A DNA stretch of 64,000 nt from Misgurnus anguillicaudatus (Eukaryota > Chordata > Actinopteri > Cypriniformes > Cobitidae), in the NCBI RefSeq assembly GCF_027580225.2, contig NC_073342.2:13055001-13119000 (forward strand). Reading direction: 5' to 3'. Positions 59,878 to 64,000 of the stretch are shown piece by piece. Within the stretch, counting starts at the first letter, position 1. Each line of letters opens with the position of its first letter. The notes under the pieces were generated by a model. The model was not told the DNA's origin. It ran no database searches and worked only from the letters and a program-made list of their open reading frames with translations. The translations under genes were made by a program, and so were the position numbers.

Positions 59878-61021
59878 TAGGGATGGGACGGTTGAAAATT
59901 TCATATCATGATTATAGTGACCAAAGTTATCACGGTTATCAATATTATCATGGTTTTCTTAAATTGAGATGGAAATGTTCAAAAAGAACTGATACACACA
60001 CTGAAAACGTTTTAACAAGTTTTATTTTTGAAAATCAGCAAACAACAAATACAATTAGCAGCTATATGCACTTTTTAAACCATAAACATTAAATCAGGGG
60101 TGTCCAGCCTTTTTTTGTGTGGCAATCTACTTTTAAAATGATAAAGCTGACAAGACCTACCCGCTAAAAAACATTTTTTTAACAATACACTGTTACATTT
60201 TTTAATAACACTTTAAATGTGTGTTAGGAGGACTATCTCTACGTTGAATTTAGGGCTGTCATCATTACTCCATTCTTTTTGAGGAGTTAAAAAAAATCCT
60301 TGAGTACATGCTGAGTCCTTATAGCGGAATAGCGGAGATGCGGTTTTGATGAAATAAACTGATCAGAAGCATCTCTCTCTCGTTCGGTTGGTCGATCGAT
60401 CGCGCGCACATACGGCTGGCTGCTACCGTGTGGATCAACTCCAGCATGTATGTGCATCCAAATTTTGGAAGTTAGACGACTCCGCTGCAGCGGGCAGGCA
60501 TAAGATTTATAAAAACACACTTGAGAAGAAATGCGCAACAACATTAAAAAAGACTTCTAAGACCATAATGCCAATTTGGCGCTTTGCTTTCCGAAGCTCG
60601 TGGAGGCGTGGAGCAGCTTACAAAGTTATTAACTTATAGGCGATCTACCGGCATTGCATTTGCGATCGACTGGTTGTATTGGACACCCCTGCATTAAATG
60701 AACATTAACATGAAGCCCTGAGATGTATTAACCTGTTTTAATGAACAGTAGCTTACATAAGAACATCAAATGCACACATAAGCAACGCATTAAAACACAG
60801 TGCACCTGTTACTGCATCCGCCACGCCTTCTCGCACAAAAACTAATGTTGCATGCGAGCGCCTGCGTCAAGCTGATTCTGGCTGGACAGGATTTACCGCG
60901 AGTTTTCAAAATCACGGTAATCAAACACGGTTGTAATGATAATTACATTTTAAGCGATAATACTAACCGTCAGGACATTTTATCATGGTTAATCGTGAAA
61001 CCGGTAATCGTCCCATCCCTA
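59878..61021. mobile_element. hAT element hosting another hAT
   Basis: It starts TAGGGATGGGACGGTTGAAA and ends GGTAATCGTCCCATCCCTA. The flanks AAATAGGG and ATATAGGG agree at 7 of 8. TTATCACGGTTATC at the left is mirrored by ATCATGGTTAATCGTG at the right. It contains the element at 60095-60691. Confidence 0.85.
60095..60691. mobile_element. nested hAT (Charlie-like) element with perfect 8-bp target duplication
   Basis: It starts CAGGGGTGTCCAGCCTTTT and ends GTATTGGACACCCCTG. CATTAAAT lies on both sides (60087-60094, 60692-60699). A TAGGGCTGTCATCATTACTCC block at 60249 looks like the left end of yet another hAT inside it. Confidence 0.92.
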
Positions 61022-61504
61022 ATATAGGGCATAAAAACTTTTTTTGTTTGGTTCCGGTTTCCGACCGACCCTGCCAATTTATGTGTGACCCAAATTTATT
61101 TTATGAGATTGGGAAAGAAATAATACACATTAAATAAATACACAAATAAAAAAACTTTGAGGCGAACTATAATTTACCTTTAAGTACAGCACCGTTTTTG
61201 TAAAGCACGCGATGCAACGTCCTTCAGCGATGCTAAAAACAAGGCAGCTATACGGTCGTTAAGACAATCGTTCACACATCGTTGTCGTCACTTACAAAAG
61301 CACTGGTAATTTTTGGTGTGCATTCGAGATGCTGTTTCGTGCACAGCAACATAATCTTTTGCCCCCGCCAAAAGTTGTAACTTACAGACCAAAAAAGACG
61401 AGCTGAACAACTATATGCAAGTCGGCTTTTCTCTTCCAGAGAGCACAAACCAAGGCTCATTTTTGCGGACAGTAAGTGAATTATAATATTTGAATTTATG
61501 GTAT

Positions 61505-61660
61505 TATGACCAGGGCTTGACATGAACACCCGCCAAATGCGGGTAGATTTTGGCCGTTGCGGGTAAGACAGCCAATCCCACTAGCCACTTTGGCAGGTTG
61601 AATATAATTTTTTAATTGTAGTTTTCTTAAAAGTATTGCGAAATGATAAACAATACGCAA
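61505..61660 (+). repeat. CAGGGCTTGACA-type hAT-like left part
   Basis: CAGGGCTTGACATGAACACC followed by CGCCAAATGCGGGTAGATTTTGG resembles hAT-type ends. A related block (AAGGCTCAACAATAAGGACC) lies at 20628. No right end is paired. The surrounding 61036-63440 has similar GGTTCCGG-TTTCCGACC sequence in inverted orientation at its two sides. Confidence 0.4.
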
Positions 61661-61667
61661 TTGTTAA

Positions 61668-62975
61668 AGGTCACATATTTTTAGGCTTTCTACAGTTTTA
61701 TTTTAGGTTATGAGGTCCTTAAGAATATATATTTGCTGTTTAAGTACCAAAAACAATCTCTATATATTTTTTACAGCTCCTCTTTCAGGAGCTCTGCTAA
61801 AAACAGGTCGTTTTGGCATGTAATAAGTAATATTCATGAGCCTCTCTTCTGATAGGCCTGTTATTTTATGAGTGAAATACGCAGTTGAAATAAAGTTACC
61901 CATGGAATTACACAGTGTTAGTTTCTGGACACTAAATGTTAGGTTAGTAAACCAATAGACACAGAGACCAAGAGATTTTAACCTTACCATGTTTAACTCA
62001 ATAAACAAACAGACACCAAAAGGGCTTGTGTCTGTAACTTAACAATACAAACAACGTCTGATTTCCAACAGATATTCTATCAAAACCGGTGACTACCAAA
62101 GACTTTAACGTTACAAAACAACACTTTAGCATCTAGTTAGCAAACACGTTAGCGTTGCATAATTGTTTACAATATATCATTTCAGTTTTCTCTGGCTCCA
62201 TAATGTATTTTAAAAGTTAGGACTGCTGATAATTCGCACGCGATTGTCTCGTACATCTCTTCAGTAAAGCCAGTTCATTGATTAGTAGTAAATCACCATC
62301 AGCTGCTTTCAGAAGCGGCAACCGGCAGCCGGTTCTGAGAGCAGGTGATGCCGCTTAACTACTAACGACGCGATTCGCGTGACAATCGCATGCAAGTTGT
62401 CGTGCAGCCCTGCTCACTATGTGTTTACTTACGGGTTGTGGATTTAAGGTCGGATCCAACAAAGTAAGTACTGCAACATCTTTGATGAGTAGATTCCTGG
62501 AGAAACCAGCATTGAACTGCCACACTGAAGCAGTCACTTGTGAAATGTTTAGATCAGACGGCTAAAGTTGAACTAATTGTTGAGGAATTTTCTAATTAAA
62601 TGAATATTAGCCATTGTTCTCGTATATTAATGTTTTCAGAAGCCTTTGCAATTATTTAGTTTCCTGACATCCATCAATTGAACAGCATTTTCTCACATGG
62701 TGTGATATAACTTCGGAGTTTGTTTAGCAACAAGGGGGTGGGGCAGTTGACGGTGGACAGTGCTCGGGGTGGAGACTGAAGGCGGCGACTGTCTCACGGT
62801 GACGTAGCAAATTCACGGAAGTACAAACGAACCGTTTTAACTCAGAGCTACTTCAAGCAGGCTGAATTTGACTCTTAAATGACTGTTTTGAAACTTATAT
62901 GGTACATACATAGCCCCTAGACCTCAGTTATCATGAAAAAAGCCAGAAAATTTCACTTTTGACCATATGTGACCT
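61668..62975. mobile_element. TTAA-target element (AGGTCACATAT ends)
   Basis: The left AGGTCACATAT and right ATATGTGACCT are a perfect 11-bp inverted repeat. TTAA lies on both sides (61664-61667, 62976-62979). It is 1,308 bp and contains no transposase. A CGCACGCGATTGTC/GACAATCGCATGC pair at about 62236-62393 hints at a further small insert. Confidence 0.8.
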
Positions 62976-63171
62976 TTAAAGAGTTCCACTTTTATATTTT
63001 AGCCACAGGCTCACGTAAGAAATTTTTCATATCATACAGTGTTTCCCACACATAAGTTAGACTAATTCTAGTTAGACAGATTCAACACCGGCCTTCACAT
63101 ATTGCGTTTCGTTATTTATTTTTTTACTTTAAAACACGCGGTGTATTCGTTCAGCTGCATTTACTGTTCCT

Positions 63172-63237
63172 GCTCTCTCTCTCTCGCTCGCTCTCTCTCT
63201 CGCTCTCTCTCTCTCTCTCACACACACACACGCACAC
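63172..63237. repeat. compound (CT)n-(CA)n microsatellite
   Basis: An imperfect CT run with CG interruptions changes directly to CACACACACA at about 63219. Confidence 0.9.
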
Positions 63238-63779
63238 CATTAAAAAGAGATAATCCGTGGAGACGTGGCTCTGCGCTGCGTGAGACAAACACGCAGTATA
63301 GCCAGTCACCTCAAATATATCCTCTATTCAATTTAAATACCTATCCCTTGCTGCTGCCACTGGAAAAAAAATAAAATAAAATCCCTACCGACCCATGACC
63401 TAAACTGACAACCAACCAGAACCAAACTTATTTTTTTATAACCAGTCATTTTGGGCTATAAAAAATTAAAAAGTACCTGACCGAAGGGCTACCAAGGATT
63501 TTGAAATTTTGCAAGCTCTGACGGCATAAGAAGTGATGCACAGCTTTACATAATGGCTTATTGCTTTAATATAGCGAGTTCCCCTTCAGTCATTTCACAC
63601 TGTTATGTTTACAATAGTATATTGTACATATTTCATATTGGTGATCTTGTAGTGCATTTGAAAATATACTTTTGAACTGATTGTATTCATCAGAAAAACA
63701 GCAAATAACTTTTCAAGTAACTTCTCTTTATCTGTTGCTGTTCTCTATGTGTGTGTGTTTCCTTATACTCACGACATAG

Positions 63780-64000
63780 GGGCTGTTTACACTTGGTATT
63801 AAGATGTGTTTTCATTGATCGGATCACAAGTGGACGAGAGAGACACATTACGTTTACACCTGGTATTTAAATCCGTCTCTTTTGTCCACTTTCGACCGCT
63901 TCTGTGCGGAATACTATGAGGGGGTGGTCTGTGAGACGGTGGGCGAGTCTCTCTGCTGTCATTCAAACCCGAGCGGGAGTAATGATGAGTTTATATGGAC
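63780..64000 (+). repeat. dispersed repeat left end, running off the window
   Basis: GGGGCTGTTTACACTTGGTATTAAGATG followed by GATCGGATCACAAGTGGACGA is a start I recognise from a common cyprinid DNA repeat. It continues past position 64000. Confidence 0.5.

Larger units (their letters stand above)
1..64000 (-). other. furin: furin transcription unit (partial, interior of gene)
   Basis: Three furin exons at 11636-11734, 5113-5208 and 1319-1447 lie in transcription order on the minus strand, so the window is an interior slice of the gene. All three have AG acceptors, GT donors and phase-0 junctions, and together they encode 108 contiguous residues matching human furin 60-167 as I remember it. 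Furin is a Golgi/endosomal type I membrane serine protease that cleaves precursors after basic motifs. The exon with the start codon should lie beyond 64000, and the exons carrying the catalytic His, the oxyanion Asn and the catalytic Ser should lie before position 1. That the whole 11735-64000 stretch belongs to this gene is inferred from the missing first coding exon. An unrelated gene in the far part cannot be excluded, but none was seen. Confidence 0.8.
11735..64000 (-). other. furin upstream intron, more than 52 kb, transposon-rich
   Basis: This is the intron preceding the 11636-11734 exon, still open at the window end. Individual transposons are listed separately. The stretches 11735-13076, 18213-19680, 19780-21520, 22690-24231, 24442-25210, 26600-27810, 29560-31375, 33480-35320, 36661-38180, 40380-41517, 41767-42877, 46570-48037, 50170-50860 and 53700-54970 show no recognisable gene, conserved domain or well-bounded element. 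They hold ordinary AT-rich intron with scattered degenerate repeat. Confidence 0.65.

Noticed and set aside
1..64000. CRISPR array, operons, bacterial or viral genes
   Set aside because: There are no regularly spaced direct repeats with unique spacers and no prokaryotic gene organisation. Everything fits vertebrate intron with DNA transposons.

Overview
The window looks like nuclear DNA of a teleost fish, most likely a cyprinid (carp/zebrafish relatives). The evidence is AT-rich DNA with vertebrate GT-AG exons, no long ORFs, CA/CT/TA microsatellites, and a very dense, nested load of short non-autonomous DNA transposons (hAT, TTAA-target elements, TA-target foldback elements) of the kinds common in cyprinid genomes. 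There are no bacterial or viral genes, no CRISPR array, no rRNA and no complete tRNA.

The only protein-coding gene I can support is furin (proprotein convertase, paralog a or b not resolved), read on the minus strand. Three consecutive phase-0 exons are present. 11636-11734 encodes inhibitory prodomain residues equivalent to human 60-92. 5113-5208 encodes the prodomain/catalytic junction, human 93-124. 1319-1447 encodes the start of the subtilisin-like domain, human 125-167, including the catalytic Asp. They join in frame without gaps, so 1448-5112 and 5209-11635 are complete introns. Positions 1-1318 are the start of the next intron. Positions 11735-64000 are the upstream intron, more than 52 kb long and still open at the window end. 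The exon with the signal peptide and N-terminal prodomain, and all later catalytic exons, lie outside.

The rest is intron, and much of it is transposon. At least nine hAT elements have recognisable paired ends: seven with perfect 8-bp target-site duplications (TSDs) and two or more with near-perfect ones. They include 13085-15079, 15359-17931 (containing 15798-17323), 22448-22681, 28779-29197, 36297-36652, 43344-44338, 51478-53683, 57928-59776 (containing 58532-59597) and 59878-61021 (containing 60095-60691). A second large group inserts at TTAA: three copies of a CTCTTTC-ended piggyBac-like element, three copies of a ~0.9 kb near-palindromic foldback, and several singletons. TA-flanked foldbacks sit at 17963-18210, 46117-46326 and 58185-58514. 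None has an intact transposase.

No obviously new biological system is visible. The best leads are a 95-nt GC-rich perfect-arm hairpin at 67-161, two different TTAA elements abutting on one shared TTAA at 25579-25582, a hAT whose TSD is the terminal 8 bp of another element (43336-44346), a ~250-bp local direct duplication (41518-41766 and 42878-43130), and a transposon copy ending 46 bp from a furin splice donor.
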